From Acanthosepion esculentum (taxonomy: Eukaryota > Mollusca > Cephalopoda > Sepiida > Sepiidae), in NCBI GenBank assembly GCA_964036315.1, contig OZ038480.1, forward strand, positions 12,207,305 through 12,271,304: a DNA stretch of 64,000 nucleotides. The letters are read 5' to 3'. The notes below the pieces were generated by a model. It was not told the origin of the DNA. It worked only from the letters and a program-made list of their open reading frames with translations, and did not search any database. Every line of letters starts with the position of its first letter. The first letter of the stretch is position 1. Position numbers and translations under genes: made by a program. Positions 20,259 to 31,645 of this stretch are shown here, piece after piece.

Positions 20259-20890
20259 ATTGTTCATATATATTTATGTATCTATCTGAACATAACAGAA
20301 TACCATTATTTTCATCAGTTACTAATTGACCTTTCTGGATTAAAAGTCTGCTAATATTCTGTGACGTTTTTTCAGTAACGATTATCAGTTTGAAAATGAA
20401 AGTCAGCGAATCGGTTTCAAACTCCGATTAACGTTGTTCATGATCCCTTCGCACCAATGTTCTCATCCTGGAGCCAGATATTTTGATAAAAACAAAATCT
20501 CTTTGCTGACAGTCATAAGGAAAAGCTTGGCTGAATGAGTATCTGTGCTAACCACTCCACCATAATTAACTTTTCTGTGCCAACATTATCAATAGAAAGC
20601 GGGTCGTCACCTTTGTTACATGAAAGGAAAATGTTGCAAGCATTCAAATATACTCGATCACCAAAACATGTTAACCTCGCCGACACAAATCGATCTTTGA
20701 TTAACCTTTTTTTTTCAGAATCTCACAAATAAATAAATAAATACAATAAAATTAATAAAAATAAGAAAATAAAAAAATAAAGAAACAAAAACCAAAAAGA
20801 AAAAAAAATCTTCCAAGCCTTTTATTCTTAAGTCTTTGCTTGTCCAGGGAATGTTCATCTATGCTATCCAAACGTTCATGCTTGTTTTCA
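20259..20890. other. No gene seen
   Basis: Mixed DNA with A-rich low complexity at 20727-20810. Confidence 0.5.
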
Positions 20891-20894
20891 GATT

Positions 20895-21095
20895 TATATT
20901 GCAATGCAACTCAACTTATTTGGCATATAAAATGTGCTGATATACAGCACTTCACATAATAAAAACATACAAATAAGATATTTACGTTACGCTCTGTGTA
21001 TCACATGTGATACATAGCTTTTTATTATGTGAAACACTATATATCAGCACATTCTATTTGCCAAATAAGCTGAGTTGCCTTGCAATAGTTATAAA
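20895..21095. repeat. Foldback F3
   Basis: Arms of about 70 bp are inverted. The left runs from TTGCAATGCAACTCA through AATGTGCTGATATACAGC to CACATAATAAAAA. The right runs from TTTTTATTATGTG to TTGCCTTGCAA. The loop (about 20966-21018) contains CTGTGTATCACATGTGATACA, itself palindromic. Confidence 0.8.
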
Positions 21096-21261
21096 TCTGA
21101 ATAGAGGCAAGCGTCCTGTGATTGTATATGATGCAAAAAATATTAGTTAAAGCCAGTGGTTCCACTTTGGTATTTCTAAAATTCTGGTGCCCCCTCCTCC
21201 GTGATATTTAATTCTTACATGTATGCCAATTACACATGTACGTATATACAGACACATTTTG
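21096..21261. other. No gene seen
   Basis: Short unique stretch before the SINE pair. Confidence 0.4.
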
Positions 21262-21262
21262 T

Positions 21263-21540
21263 GGGGCACCTCGGTGTGCGGTAATGGTTAGCAAGCCTGT
21301 CTCGCTAAAACAGTTATGATTGAATAGTGAGTTCGATCCTCACTGGGTGCCCCATACTTTCGGCCTTGTGCCACATCTAAGCTACGCTTAGAAAATCACT
21401 TGGGCACCTTGAAGTGGTGTAATGGTTAGCAAGCTTGTCTAGCTAGAATTATTACGACTGAGTTGTGAGTTCGATCCTCACTGGGTGCCCTATACTTTCG
21501 GCCTTGTGCCACGTCTGAGCTACGCTTGGAAAATCACTAC
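21263..21540 (+). repeat. SINE family S2, tandem pair with well-formed tRNA heads
   Basis: Two direct units about 139 bp apart. Unit 1 tRNA-like is 21263-21353: acceptor GGGCACC/GGTGCCC, TAATGGTTAGCAAGC D-arm/A-box, and T-arm AGTGAG TTCGATC CTCACT. Unit 2 is 21402-21490. Each is followed by TACTTTCGGCCTTGTGCCAC and GCTACGCTTAGAAAATCACT. The same tandem arrangement recurs at 34376-34650 (+) and 36545-36790 (-), so the dimer is the mobile form. Confidence 0.85.
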
Positions 21541-22534
21541 ACACAAAATATTTTTTTTATGTATGTGTTAACATTAACCCTGTCATTCCTATTCACTCGA
21601 AAACAATTCACAATAACTCATTTTCGAATTGCCCCCCCCCCTATTCTATTGGTATAGTAAGCCGAAGAGTGGGCACACCCTACGCATGCCCCACCAAAAT
21701 ATTAGCATGTCCAACCGGTGGGGCATGCGCTTCTCGTTGGGAATCATTGGTTTAGGCCTTTCCTCAGATGTTCTGCTTAATAGTCGGCGCCCCCCCTCAA
21801 ACTTTTAAAAAAAAGTTTTACCGCGTTTTTAAAATCATGACTCGTGTGTACACCACAGATGATGCATGGGCGTGGAGATCACATGTCCTGCGCATCATTT
21901 GGACAAACAAAGAGTCAAAATAATTTTCAAACGATTTTCTTGTATTTAGAAAAATAAATCTGGAATTAAACTTAGTTGATTTATTCGAGCTGATATTATC
22001 ATCTTTGACTGCTATCGGTGCCACTATAGAAACAATGTTGGAACCAAGTACCCTCTGGCCATTTTCAAGTGTCCTTATTTAATTTTATCCTTGATTTAAA
22101 AGGTTGCAAAAATAACAGCACTAGTGAATATAGGCATCAGTTAATCAAAGGATCAAGTTCAAGTCAGTAGACTTCTAGTGGGTGTCAGTTCTCACACTGG
22201 ATCAGCCACTGAAATAATATTACCTGGATCAGCAGAACAAGAAAGGAAATCACAATGTGACAAAAAAACTCAATAATCAACACACATAGACGATATCTCA
22301 CACGAGATAAGATCATGGATACCTTATGATGACTAGAAGATACTTGTCCGAAAAGTTGTGATTATAATAATATCCATCAATAACCAGAGAAGAACAATAA
22401 TTCAAATGATTCGAATAAGTTAAATATGATATTTCCCTATCGTAAATCAAACAAAATCTAGAACAGTTTTCAAACTGGTAAATATTTCCATCGCTACAGT
22501 CTTAGCAAAATCCAGGAATTCAACAAAGCCATTA
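21541..22534. other. No gene seen
   Basis: About 1 kb of mixed DNA including a C-run at 21633-21642. Near 22325-22370 a TATGATGA, CTAGAAG, TTGTCCGAAAAG series weakly resembles a decayed hammerhead core. No coding signal. Confidence 0.45.
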
Positions 22535-23215
22535 TTTTATTTATGGTTTGGTTTATTTTGTTTTACGGCATATCAACCTCAATGGGTTATTTAATGCCGA
22601 CAACATTTTTAGGATAGATTCGTATGAATAGAATATGTATTCTTTGGTTAAGATTGGTTTGGTTTATTTTGTTTTATGGCATATCAACCTCAATGGGTTA
22701 TTTAATGCCGACAACATTTTTATTGCCGGTAATAATTTGTTTTGTCAAAAATCTATTTCTGGTAAAAATATTTTCCCTCAAAAATATATTGCTGGTAATA
22801 TTTTTTTCCAAAAATGAAGTGTTGGTAATATTATTTTTTTTAAATTTATTGTTGGTAATAGTATTTTTTCTTTAAAAATTTATTGCTGAAAAAAATTTTT
22901 TTACAAGGTATTTCTGGTATTAAAACCTATTTTTACACTTTCATAGTATTTTACCCCAGTTTCGGAGTTAACTATTTGCCCATAGCTGGGACCCTAACAG
23001 GTGCTACCACCCTGAGTCAGGGTGGACCTGGGAACACCAACACTTAAGAGGTGGTTCCACGCTCCTCAAAACCTCCTGATCAGATGTCTTGCTCCTGGAC
23101 GTAGTTTATCGTCTTACCCAGGATGCAGATGTAGTTTATCGTCTTACCCAGGACGCGGATGTAATTTATCGTCTTACCCAGGACGCGGATGTAGTTTATC
23201 GTCATACCCAGGACG
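22535..23215 (+). repeat. Interspersed repeat S6, long copy with two minisatellites
   Basis: The head (TTTTACGGCATATCAACCTC and GGGTTATTTAATGCCGACAAC) is present twice, 22560-22615 and 22670-22720. An AT-rich ~30-bp minisatellite follows (22725-22920). Then come CCATAGCTGGGACCCTAACA, GTGCTACCACCCTGAGTCAGG and AAGAGGTGGTTCCACGC. Four copies of a 30-bp GTAGTTTATCGTC..ACCCAGGA unit end it (23100-23213). That last unit is the one amplified at 35700-36265. Confidence 0.85.

Positions 23216-24330
<1,115 letters not shown>

Positions 24331-24397
<67 letters not shown>
24331..24397. repeat. (TA)n microsatellite
   Basis: Right border of the S1 inverted pair. Confidence 0.97.
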
Positions 24398-24398
<1 letters not shown>

Positions 24399-24661
24399 AA
24401 AAAAAATCCTGAATATTACCTGCTTACATTTCTCTTACCAGACTTTGAATTATGACACTATAACAATTTGTTTTGATTGACCTTTCAACTACCTGATGAA
24501 TATTCATGGACGTTCTTAAATTTAAAAGTCTGATAAACCAATTACATCATTGCTCTTTTATATAAACGCCCGCAACAAAATAAATCCTACATTTGCCTTG
24601 ATAACCTCTCTCAGAGAAACAAAAACGTCTGCTAAGAATATTTTTTCTTATTTTCTTTTTA

Positions 24662-24726
<65 letters not shown>

Positions 24727-24734
24727 AATCGGTA
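24398..24734. other. No gene; ends in a (TA)n tract
   Basis: Unique AT-rich DNA to 24665, then (TA)n at 24666-24720. Confidence 0.5.
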
Positions 24735-24909
24735 AATATAATTATATAGTTTCCGATTTCTTTTTGAATCTGTAGGTCTGATGAATTGGATCGTGATTAC
24801 GATTCCAATGTAATAAATTCTAACCATGGAATATTAGTGTTTCAGCCTTTTATATTATATTCTTACTCTGTCCTGGACATTGACTTCTACCTGGCTTCTA
24901 TCCTCTTGG

Positions 24910-24973
<64 letters not shown>

Positions 24974-24993
24974 TTATTGACCACTAATATTAT

Positions 24994-25037
<44 letters not shown>
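24735..25037. repeat. Foldback family F1, copy 2 (one arm)
   Basis: Contains the right arm only (GTAGGTCTGATGAATTGGATC through CCATGGAATATTAGTG) plus the shared tail CTGTCCTGGACATTGACTT. Then come (TA)n/(TG)n at 24912-24972, TTGACCACTAATATTATC and a further (TA)n to 25037. Confidence 0.85.
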
Positions 25038-25040
<3 letters not shown>

Positions 25041-25156
25041 TGAATGAATAAATTACAGACATTATGTCAGTTAATTTTTAATAAAATCCGTTCATACTCA
25101 CGAATAAGAATCGAGAGAAACGTGCTATAACTGTTTAAATTTCTCTTATTTTCATT

Positions 25157-25199
25157 TCCCAAGTACTTTCGATCTTTTTCCAACTTCATCTTCAGGGGT
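25157..25199 (-). ncRNA. Hammerhead ribozyme motif at PLE 3' end
   Basis: Minus strand: CCC (25198-25196), CTGAAGA (25195-25189), an 18-nt stem II region (25188-25171), GAAA (25170-25167), GTACT then T at the cleavage position, and GGG (25160-25158) closing stem I. The core boxes fit the consensus exactly. Stem II has only two clear pairs, which is the weak point. Confidence 0.6.
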
Positions 25200-25494
25200 A
25201 GAAAACTATATGTTGTTCATTAGTATAAGTATTTATATAAAGATATGCGCTGTTATCCATTACCGTAATGTTTTCATTATGCCTTTAAATGCAAAACGGT
25301 TGGCAGTGTGTTGAGCGTTCATTAGAACGTGAAAAAAATTTCCCATTATGTAAAATGTCATGATCACGCGCGCATTAAAGTGTGAAAAAACTGTTCCTTT
25401 ATAGGCATTTCAGAACTACAGTATTCAGTATTCGGAGTTGAAAAAAAAAAGCCTAAAAAAAACGTGTCTAAATTATTTAACGAAACCTGTCTGA

Positions 25495-25495
25495 A

Positions 25496-25581
<86 letters not shown>
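25495..25581. repeat. (TA)n(TG)n microsatellite
   Basis: TA, then a long TG run. Confidence 0.97.
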
Positions 25582-25585
<4 letters not shown>

Positions 25586-26394
25586 ATGGATCAATTCGTT
25601 TTTTATTTCTTCCGCCTACTATAAGATTAGTAGGAGAGAAAGCCTTGGGGAACAGTCGAATAGACTGAACGCTTGGTCAACCATCACGCACTCACTAGTC
25701 GTATAATACTCTTCTGTTGTACTTACTGTTTAGTATATGATAGAGCTACAACACTTGTTTTGTTATTTCTTTAACCCTTTACTTGGTCACAACAAAATAT
25801 GTTGTTCATTAGTACAAGTGTTTATATAAAGTTGTGCGTTGTTATGTATTACCGTAATTTTTTTTATTATCCTTTTAAAAGCAAAACGGTTGACAATGTG
25901 CTGAGCGTTCATTAGGTTGTGAAAAAGTTATCCATTATGGAATTTTTTCTCTCTATGTTATAATGTCATATTCACGCGCGCATTAAAGCATGAAAAACTG
26001 TTCCTTTACAAGCATTTCAGAGCATTAATGCAGGATTCATAGTTGATTATGTTCAGTGCCGGCTTTAATTTTTTAATATAAATTACTTCTAGTATCTGTA
26101 ATCTAGATTTGTTGTTTTCATAGAATAGGATAGTTGTGGTGTTGATTAGTAATTTTTTTACATTGTGAATGCGGACAGGAAAATTCAATTATGTATTCAA
26201 TTGTGTATTTAAGCAGTAAATCCTCTTTTAGGCATGTCTGATTGAATCATTGATAATAATTCAGAATATAAAAAATTACTAATCGACAACACAATTATGT
26301 TATACCTGAAAACAGCAAATATGCGCGGTACTTACTAGAAAGCGCTCAATGTCAGAGATAGAGCTAACATAGTTGGATTGATGTGGATTTTTGA

Positions 26395-26517
26395 TCAGGT
26401 GTTTCACACTATTTCCGATCGTCAGACTTGCAATTGTCAGACGTTGTCCGACAATCGCAAGTCTGACGATCGGAAATAGCGTGAAAACTAGGTAGGTTCA
26501 CAAACTCACATCAATCC

Positions 26518-26520
<3 letters not shown>
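26395..26520. repeat. Foldback F4
   Basis: Arms of about 35 bp (CACTATTTCCGATCGTCAGA and its inverse TCTGACGATCGGAAATAGCG, plus flanks) surround a ~10-bp centre. The right arm, read on the plus strand, gives CTGACGA, an intervening stretch, GAAA, then AACT/GGTT pairing and C. This is a decayed hammerhead order. A CACAAACTCACATCAATCC tail and a (TA)n tract follow. Confidence 0.75.

Positions 26521-26555
<35 letters not shown>
26521..26555. repeat. (TA)n microsatellite
   Basis: TA run between F4 and the next S1 copy. Confidence 0.97.
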
Positions 26556-26558
<3 letters not shown>

Positions 26559-26559
26559 G

Positions 26560-27010
26560 ACATTTTTATGTTTAACATTCTTTTTTTCATAGATACAAGT
26601 ATTTAAGTAAATGCTCTGTTTATAATAAACAGTATTTGTCACTGTCATTTGTTTACATTTGATACGCCATGAGCAGTTATGAATGTACGTGAGAGATTCA
26701 TGGAAGATTGAACTTTATAAGCACTAAATTCGACCATGCCAACCGAATAATCCTGAGTGGCCGAATCGGTTAAGGCACGTCAGGCTATATGACGGTTTCG
26801 TATAGCATACAGGTTCGAATCCTGTCGGAGGACGAATATTTTCTATGAAAATTTCTCGAACATTCAAGCCGGTAAATGTTATTTAATACTGTTTATTATA
26901 AACAGAGCATTTACTTAAATACTTGTATCTATAAAAAAAAAGAATGTTAAACACAAAATTGTTTTTAAATAATTGTCGGACTTTGTCCATTATATAATGT
27001 GTGACGTTAT
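26560..27010. repeat. S1 SINE copies: partial inverted end plus full plus-strand copy
   Basis: The left end (26565-26640) is an inverted S1 3' end. The full copy runs from about 26645 through the tRNA-like head to TAATTGTCGGACTTTGTCCAT near 26990. The same inverted layout is seen at 23.7-24.3 and 41.8-42.1 kb. Confidence 0.8.
26751..26834 (+). ncRNA. Type-II-tRNA-like sequence (best S1 head)
   Basis: The cloverleaf is mostly intact. Acceptor TCCTGAG/CGGAGGA has five of seven pairs. D-arm GCC GAATCGGTTAA GGC; anticodon stem CGTCA/TGACG with loop GGCTATA; T-arm ACAGG TTCGAAT CCTGT. A long variable arm marks a Leu/Ser-type origin. Absence of U33 and of an encoded poly-T stop argues for a SINE promoter head. 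Confidence 0.7.
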
Positions 27011-27012
27011 AT

Positions 27013-27041
27013 ACATATATATATATATACATATATATCTA

Positions 27042-27114
<73 letters not shown>

Positions 27115-27125
27115 TTATATATATC
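27013..27125. repeat. (TA)n/(CT)n microsatellite cluster
   Basis: TA, CT and TA runs in series. Confidence 0.95.
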
Positions 27126-27340
27126 CGTTGATATATAATCCAAATGGGTCCTAATTGTATAAAATATTAAAACTGATCCACAAAAAGAGCTCAATGTATT
27201 TATTAAAACAGAGCATATAAATTACACAGCAGAGAAATTCAAAATTACCTCATGAGTATAGTTTATTTCAACTGACGGCGAGTACGTCAGTCTTATTCAA
27301 CCCAGACGGGTAGACTATATTCGGTGTCGGAACTAGAGAT
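27126..27340 (-). repeat. Repeat R2 with covarying hairpin
   Basis: Inverted homologue of 51893-52160. Shared parts are CCACAAAAAGAGCTCAATG, ACAGAGCATATAAATTACA and AATTACCTCATGAGTATAG. On the minus strand a hairpin CTGACG/CGTCAG precedes TTGAAATA. In the other copy the hairpin is CTGACGC/GCGTTAG, so base changes keep the pairing. Probably a PLE terminal region. Confidence 0.65.
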
Positions 27341-28049
27341 TTAAAATTTAAAATTTAACAAAGACAGCAGTTGAAAAATTGATACACAGTCTACCCATAA
27401 CGATGCTTCGGCAGGACGGACTGCCCGAGTAGTGGTAAGGGCGGAAGTTATATGTCTTAAAAGGAAATAAGCTCCACAAATTCAACCCAGATATTAACCA
27501 TAAGACAAAAAATTGGGGTTATAAGATAGATAAAGTGAAACTAAAGGAAAGCTAAAAGAGGAGATTTATAAAACGAAATTTTTAATTCTAATTATATATA
27601 AAACATTTAAAAAATATATCGATAAAAAACTAAGTAATCTAAGAAAAGGGAGTTATTAAAGCAGTCGGAAGGGTTAGATAATTAAAAAATATTAAAGAGG
27701 ATCAATAATATTATAGAAGTTTAAACAGTTTAATAGTCTTAGCAATAGGTGTGACGAATGGAAGTATGAATTAGAATAATAAAATTCAATAATAAAAAAA
27801 ACTAGTAAATGAAAGGAATGAATTAGTTTCAAAATGTTGTCATAGAGGTAGATTTAAACTTCTGTAATATTATTAATCTTACTTTATTATTTTTTAATTA
27901 TCTAATCCTTCTAATGTTAAACTTATTACTATAGTTATTTCTATATTTTGTCTTCTTCATATCAATTCTATCTTATAACTATCCGACAAACGAACACAGG
28001 ATTTTCCTTTTCCGCCACCAAACATAATGAAACACAAAAAGACATAGAT
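27341..28049. repeat. AT-rich DNA containing foldback F5
   Basis: Arms of about 60 bp at 27668-27727 and 27849-27911 are inverted with roughly 85 percent identity (GATAATTAAAAAATATTAAAG against its complement). The spacer is about 120 bp. The rest shows no feature. Confidence 0.65.
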
Positions 28050-28065
28050 TCATTTAAAATAAAAT

Positions 28066-28125
28066 AAACCAGTACCAGTTTGTTTGATGATCGCAAAAGC
28101 GTGAAACCCAGGCTTACAAACTCAT
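28066..28125 (+). ncRNA. Hammerhead-like motif, first core base mutated
   Basis: Plus strand: stem I AGTTTGT with ACAAACT (seven pairs), TTGATGA box (consensus CTGANGA), stem II CGC/GCG with AAAA loop, then GAAA. Stem III (ACCCAGGCT) pairs poorly. The long stem I makes chance unlikely. The C-to-T change at the first core position should block activity. Confidence 0.55.
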
Positions 28126-28146
28126 ATTCATACAAATATATACATA

Positions 28147-28148
<2 letters not shown>

Positions 28149-28204
<56 letters not shown>
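28149..28204. repeat. (TA)n microsatellite
   Basis: TA run. Confidence 0.97.
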
Positions 28205-28208
<4 letters not shown>

Positions 28209-28380
28209 AAAATGAGGAAGTCAGTTGAATCCACTACCTTGGTTTCAACCAGACTTCCTGATTTTAAGGTTAAAAGCTTTACGTTATTTTTACATTTTGT
28301 TTGTTTTTTCATACGTGTATTTTTAATACTACTCTTCCCTAGTCTGATTCAACACTGACCATTAACCTGTTATATAAATA

Positions 28381-28434
28381 TGTATATATATATATATATA
28401 TATATGTATGCATATATATATATATATATATGTA

Positions 28435-28489
<55 letters not shown>

Positions 28490-28565
28490 CTGTTACATTA
28501 GAACATGCAAGTTACTACAACAAAAATATTTTTGTCGTGGTAACTTGCATGTTCCAATGTAACAG

Positions 28566-28605
<40 letters not shown>
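28381..28605. repeat. (TA)n tracts flanking a 43-bp palindrome (foldback F6)
   Basis: Within TA runs, arms 28484-28526 and 28527-28571 are inverted (ACTGTTACATTAGAACATGC against GCATGTTCCAATGTAACAGT). The loop is essentially absent. A perfect-hairpin insertion inside a microsatellite. Confidence 0.85.
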
Positions 28606-28608
<3 letters not shown>

Positions 28609-29439
28609 GAGGATACTAATTGATGTCGTTTAATGACAAATAAACAAAAGTAAATAAATTATTTTTTTAATGTAATTATCGTTTTGTATTATTTAAGTCT
28701 GACAAATTAATTTATTCATTATAAATTATTTTATGCATTATAAATTAATTTATGCATTATATATTTTGAATAATAGAATCTTATGAATTTAACCGTTCCT
28801 TTTAATTTGCAAACAAACTTGTATCCATGTACGTTTCCTTGGGAAAGGAATATATCTTTTAGGAAAAGAGATATTTGAAAAAATAGGGATTTATATTTTG
28901 GTAAGTTTCAATAGAAGCATTCTCAAGAATTAAGTAAGTTATTTTCTCTTTTAATAAGAGCGGCATTCTTTAGATCGAAGTTGTGGTTGAACTTATTTCG
29001 ATGCATTTGATAAATTGTTATGTATAAAAATACTTTTTGTGTTCATAGATACATTTTTTTAAAAATTTCTGCAAGTTTCCCCAAATATAGTGTAGTGAAC
29101 ATTTGTGACAGTTTATTTTATATATACCAGCTTCAGAATTATTATAACAGACCCTTAAGCTTTTTCGGTAAAAAGTTTTGGAAAATTAGCAAATTCGACT
29201 TGTTGAATCAATATGGAAAACATATACCACCATTTTGAAAATAAGTAATGATTAGCAAATAAATAAATAAATAAATAAAAAATAAAAAAATAAAATAAAA
29301 ATAAAATCCGTTTTAGAACTCATAATTCCCATCAGTTTGAGTTTCATGGGATTAGTACTTTTATTTCTAATCCTTGTTGCTTAATAATGATCGAATGACG
29401 ATGTTGAAAGAAATTACAATGAATGAAACAGTAGTCAAA
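28606..29439. other. AT-rich DNA, no gene seen
   Basis: Includes an (AAAT)n-like stretch at 29256-29310. Confidence 0.5.
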
Positions 29440-29479
29440 TAATAATGGTTGTCATTGTATCATATCATAATATTACTAC

Positions 29480-29955
29480 TACTACTACTGTATAGCTGGC
29501 AACTCGTATTCTTCTACGAGGGTAGACGAATACGAGTTGCCAATCCCTATTGCAGACGCTCGCTCAGCCACATTTGTGTTTATTTAACACCCACAGAGCC
29601 CACCTGTGGTTTATACTGCAACTATGCTGAGCAGACCTTAGTTACAGTTTCTGGGAAAGAGCGTGTTATCTAGCGTGATCAACAATTTGAACAAGGCCAG
29701 CACACTCGGCCACGATGACTTGTGACTTGGTGCTAGAACAGCTATCGACGGTCCCCAAGAGTTCCGTCTACCTAATTTCACTCACAAGGTTTGGTATGGT
29801 ATAGTTTTCAGGTACTTTCCAAAGTTGCCGCGCGATGGGATCGACCCATCCAGTCCAATCACATCAGGATGTCTCCTTCCTAACAAATCGACCATGGTGA
29901 TATTCGAACCCGGGTCTCATAGTCAGAATGCGAACTTTCTAAACACTCGGCCCAT
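29480..29955 (-). repeat. SINE family S3, near full length
   Basis: The minus strand begins with a tRNA-like head at 29955-29885: GGCCGAGTGTTTAGAAAG as A-box-like, GGGTTCGAATATCACC as B-box. The body follows with TTGGAAAGTACCTGAAAACT, GTCACAAGTCATCGTGGCC and TCTGTGGGTGTTAAATAAAC. The 3' end has a short inverted repeat ACTCGTATTC/GAATACGAGT. It is long for a SINE, about 475 bp. Confidence 0.75.
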
Positions 29956-30014
29956 ACTAAATAAAGGGAAAATGTAAATAAAGGAAATACGAGTAAAAGA
30001 AATTAAATCAACGA

Positions 30015-30110
30015 TATCTCATCTAATAAATAGTCAATATTTCATCTAATAAATAGTCAATATCTCATCTAATAAATAGTCAATATCTCATCTAATAAAT
30101 AGTCAATGTA
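30015..30110. repeat. Short tandem repeat (four ~24-bp units)
   Basis: Units of CATCTAATAAATAGTCAATAT. Confidence 0.9.
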
Positions 30111-30182
30111 ATATTAATCCTATTAAGTTTGCTAATGTAAAAGAAAATGCAAGTGAAATAAAGATGGAAAAAATAATTGTAT

Positions 30183-30302
30183 GTCTTACAGCCAAATCAC
30201 GTTGAAGCTCTGCTTCCAGTACGATCACCGAAGTTAAGTAGCGTCGAGTCTGGTGAGTACCTAGATGGGTGACCGCTTGGGAATACCAGGTGCTGTAAGC
30301 TT
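30183..30302 (+). rRNA. 5S rRNA-like sequence (probable pseudogene or SINE head)
   Basis: Length about 119-120 nt, as for 5S rRNA. Helix I ends pair over eight bases (CTTACAGC with GCTGTAAG). The internal promoter is clear: CACGTTGAAG, CGATCACCGAAGTTAAG (box A region) and GATGGGTGACCGCTTGGGAATACC (box C), each written with at most a few substitutions from animal 5S. No T-run terminator follows; a tRNA-SINE-like sequence begins within about 10 bp. That makes a pseudogene or 5S-tRNA composite SINE more likely than a working gene. Confidence 0.75.
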
Positions 30303-30425
30303 GGGTGTGCGGGTGGTGTAATTGATAATGATTCGGAATTGGTAATCTAAGAGCCGAGTTCCAATTCCAGTTGGGTTTGTTATATTCACTTACGCGCAAA
30401 TGCCCTTTGGAAAAGTTATGAATCT
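30303..30425 (+). repeat. SINE family S4, joined directly to the 5S-like sequence
   Basis: GGTGGTGTAATTGATAATG (A-box-like), AGAGCCGAGTTCCAATTCCAG (B-box region), then ATTCACTTACG. The same core is at 53757 (+) and inverted near 36440 and 40700. Confidence 0.7.
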
Positions 30426-31084
30426 ACATTTTCTCCCTGTAGGTATGGGTTAATTAGTAAAACATGTATCACTGAATAATTATTATCTCCCATCAACCCT
30501 AAAAAATTCTTACAATCTAAAAGTAAAAGAAAAAAATCTAGATTTACATAGGGTTGATAAGCCGTAGAAAACGTATAAATCAATAAAAAAAATAGTAACA
30601 AAATTAAATAATGTTTGATGATATTTCCTGTTAAAAATTCAAAACTCATTTCTGCTAATGTAAAATTTTAACTGAAAATAAGATGAAAGATGAACTTGTG
30701 GAAATGATAATCTTAAAAAATCAAGATACTAGTAGTAGTAGTTGTAGTAGTAGTAATAGCATTTGTAGTAAGTAGTAGTCGTAGTAGTAGTATTGTTACT
30801 ACGACTGTTATGAATAATCAAGAGTGGTCTCCCCTTGTTTTGTTACTTTCCTCTTTAAGAGAGCTATTTCTGTTTATTGGGACTATAAAAGGACACTATA
30901 CGCGAACCTTGTATTCTCAGTTGAATAAAGATTTTTTTAAACCTACACCTGCGTATTTTGTCATTACAACCACTAGTAAAATAAAGCCGCTAGACCATTC
31001 GGAAAATGATTTTACAAGAGTCACCCACTGTAGCACAATGATCCATAGCTGTGTCTTGTAGGCTGTATTTAGTAATTTTGTGTT
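30426..31084. other. No gene; contains (AGT)n
   Basis: An AGT-type trinucleotide stretch at 30728-30800. No coding signal. Confidence 0.5.
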
Positions 31085-31645
31085 TCACCAATATGACCTC
31101 ATGTGGCTTTAAACTTAATGAATAAGGTTGTCCTTGGAATGTGTCCAAAGAGTGTGAGTTCAATATCTGTTTACGGCGGTGGAGAACTTGGAGAGGGAAT
31201 TAAGCAGGAGATAACTGATAACTGACATCCATTAGACATGGCACGTGGAACTAGAACAGTCTACCCCAGTGAGCGAAATAAAGGGTTCAGTTCGACATTC
31301 CAACCACCTGAAGAAGGCCGGGGCGTACAACGGTCGAAACGTTGTAATAAATATGGCAACAAAGATGAGGACAATAGTCCGAATCATGTAAATAATATAC
31401 ATAATACCTCACCTCAGAAAAATAGACAGATACTAAAGGGCCGAAACGTTGTAATAAATATGGCAACAAAGATGAAAACAATAGTCCGAATAATGTAAAT
31501 AGTGTACATAATACCTCATCTCAGAAATATATACAGATTCTAAAGGGCCGAAACGTAATAAATATGGCAACAAAGATGAGGACAATAGTCCGAATAATGT
31601 AAATAATGTACATAATACCTCATCTCAGAAATACAGACAGATAAT
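31085..31645 (+). repeat. SINE family S5 with about three tandem tail units
   Basis: The degraded head (GTCCAAAGAGTGTGAGTTCA as B-box) is near 31142. The body has ACATGGCACGTGGAACTAG and GAAATAAAGGGTTCAGTTCG. Tail units start near 31308 with CTGAAGAAGGCCGGGG, ACAACGGTCGAAACG and repeat with a ~105-113-bp period to 31640. In the first unit the stem II arms are GGCCG/CGGTC, and GAAA is intact. Confidence 0.8.

Larger units (their letters stand above)
25155..26290 (-). mobile_element. PLE 3' portion with GIY-YIG tail, partly duplicated
   Basis: The minus-strand frame at 26188-26006 reads NNKSRLQILEVIYIKKLKPALNIINYES, the conserved C-terminal tail of the GIY-YIG domain in PLE proteins. A segment of about 220 bp after it (26025-25797) is repeated at 25420-25205, with ATGTTGTTCATTAGTA, GAGCGTTCATTAG and CACGCGCGCATTAAAG landmarks. 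A microsatellite and unrelated DNA (about 25495-25795) separate the two. The copy ends with a hammerhead motif at 25157-25199. Confidence 0.7.

Noticed and set aside
19771..20354. Three overlapping frames of Ile-Tyr-Leu-Ser repeats
   Set aside because: Translation of an (ATCT)n array; open in all three plus frames.
26751..26834. Functional suppressor tRNA gene
   Set aside because: It is the head of a repeated SINE, lacks U33, has mismatches in the acceptor stem and no T-run terminator.
30183..30302. Functional 5S rRNA gene
   Set aside because: No poly-T terminator and a SINE follows directly; kept as a 5S-like sequence instead.
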